Source: Chloroflexota bacterium (GTDB lineage Bacteria > Chloroflexota > Ktedonobacteria > Ktedonobacterales > Ktedonobacteraceae). From it: a stretch of 11,987 bases of DNA. A program made the position numbers and the translations under genes. Location of the stretch: NCBI GenBank assembly GCA_902810755.1, contig CADDYT010000178.1, positions 1 to 11,987 on the forward strand, written 5' to 3'. Of the stretch, positions 11,851 through 11,987 are shown one piece after another (position 1 is the stretch's first letter; the number at the start of each line of letters is the position of its first letter). The notes below the pieces were generated by a model that made no database searches, was not told the DNA's origin, and was given only the letters and a program-made list of their open reading frames with translations.

Positions 11851-11987
11851 GCTTTGGGGTGCGCTTACCTTTTCAGGCTCATTGGTCTGTCCTTCAGGGG
11901 AAAACAGTGCATTCTTTCGTTTTTCTTGTGCCGGCCATCTTCTGAAAGACAGAGATGTTCATTTTTGCCTGTTTTATCTGTGGCGCA

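Larger units (their letters stand above)
11147..11987. other. 840-base AT-rich region without a confident gene
   Basis: Contains the upstream region of the six-cysteine gene (inverted repeats at 11213-11284), a 22-bp tandem repeat (11409-11474), and otherwise AT-rich sequence. The plus-strand frame at 11383-11598 translates the tandem repeat and is not convincing. A minus-strand frame at 11650-11850 is doubtful. At the right edge, ATG 11955 opens a plus-strand frame that leaves the window after 11 codons; nothing can be said about it. Confidence 0.55.

Overview
The window looks like a chromosomal stretch from a Chloroflexota bacterium, most likely of the class Ktedonobacteria. This is inferred from the kinds of genes, the many GTG/TTG starts, the proline- and glutamine-rich linkers and the abundance of short inverted repeats; there is no rRNA or other marker to prove it. 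The left two thirds (1-8400) is clearly GC-richer and holds housekeeping or metabolic genes. The right third (8400-11987) is visibly AT-richer and is dominated by small exported or membrane proteins.

Plus-strand half (1-5057): a lipid-anchored zinc metalloprotease with an HEFQH motif and an immune-inhibitor-A-like C-terminal domain; a uroporphyrinogen-decarboxylase-fold protein whose His-x-Cys...Cys pattern fits a zinc methyltransferase better than HemE; then a tight three-gene unit made of a Nudix hydrolase, a two-helix membrane protein and a MEDS-domain sensor protein. A strong bidirectional terminator (5057-5087) closes this unit and also serves the convergent gene on the other strand.

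Minus-strand middle (8113 down to 5107): CoaBC (bifunctional coenzyme A biosynthesis enzyme), a small coiled-coil protein of unknown role, and an AIM24-family protein with an N-terminal zinc ribbon. A structured intergenic segment and a probable promoter precede the AIM24 gene. A perfect 40-bp inverted repeat, each arm itself hairpin-like, sits upstream of coaBC.

Minus-strand right part (11146 down to 8447): a secreted six-cysteine protein, a secreted protein with a beta/gamma-crystallin-like tail, a PLDc_N-type two-helix membrane protein, a small lipoprotein and a possible 39-residue single-helix membrane peptide. Most of the gaps between them carry perfect or near-perfect hairpins. The last 840 bases hold no confident gene, only inverted repeats, a 22-bp tandem repeat with T-runs, and a doubtful 66-codon frame.

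The best candidates for something new are the exported-protein cluster with its hairpin-bounded units, the REP-doublet-like repeat, the orphan zinc-site URO-D paralogue, the Nudix/membrane/MEDS cassette, and the CoaBC whose decarboxylase half lacks two residues known as catalytic in E. coli Dfp. No phage, CRISPR, transposase, tRNA or rRNA gene was recognised.
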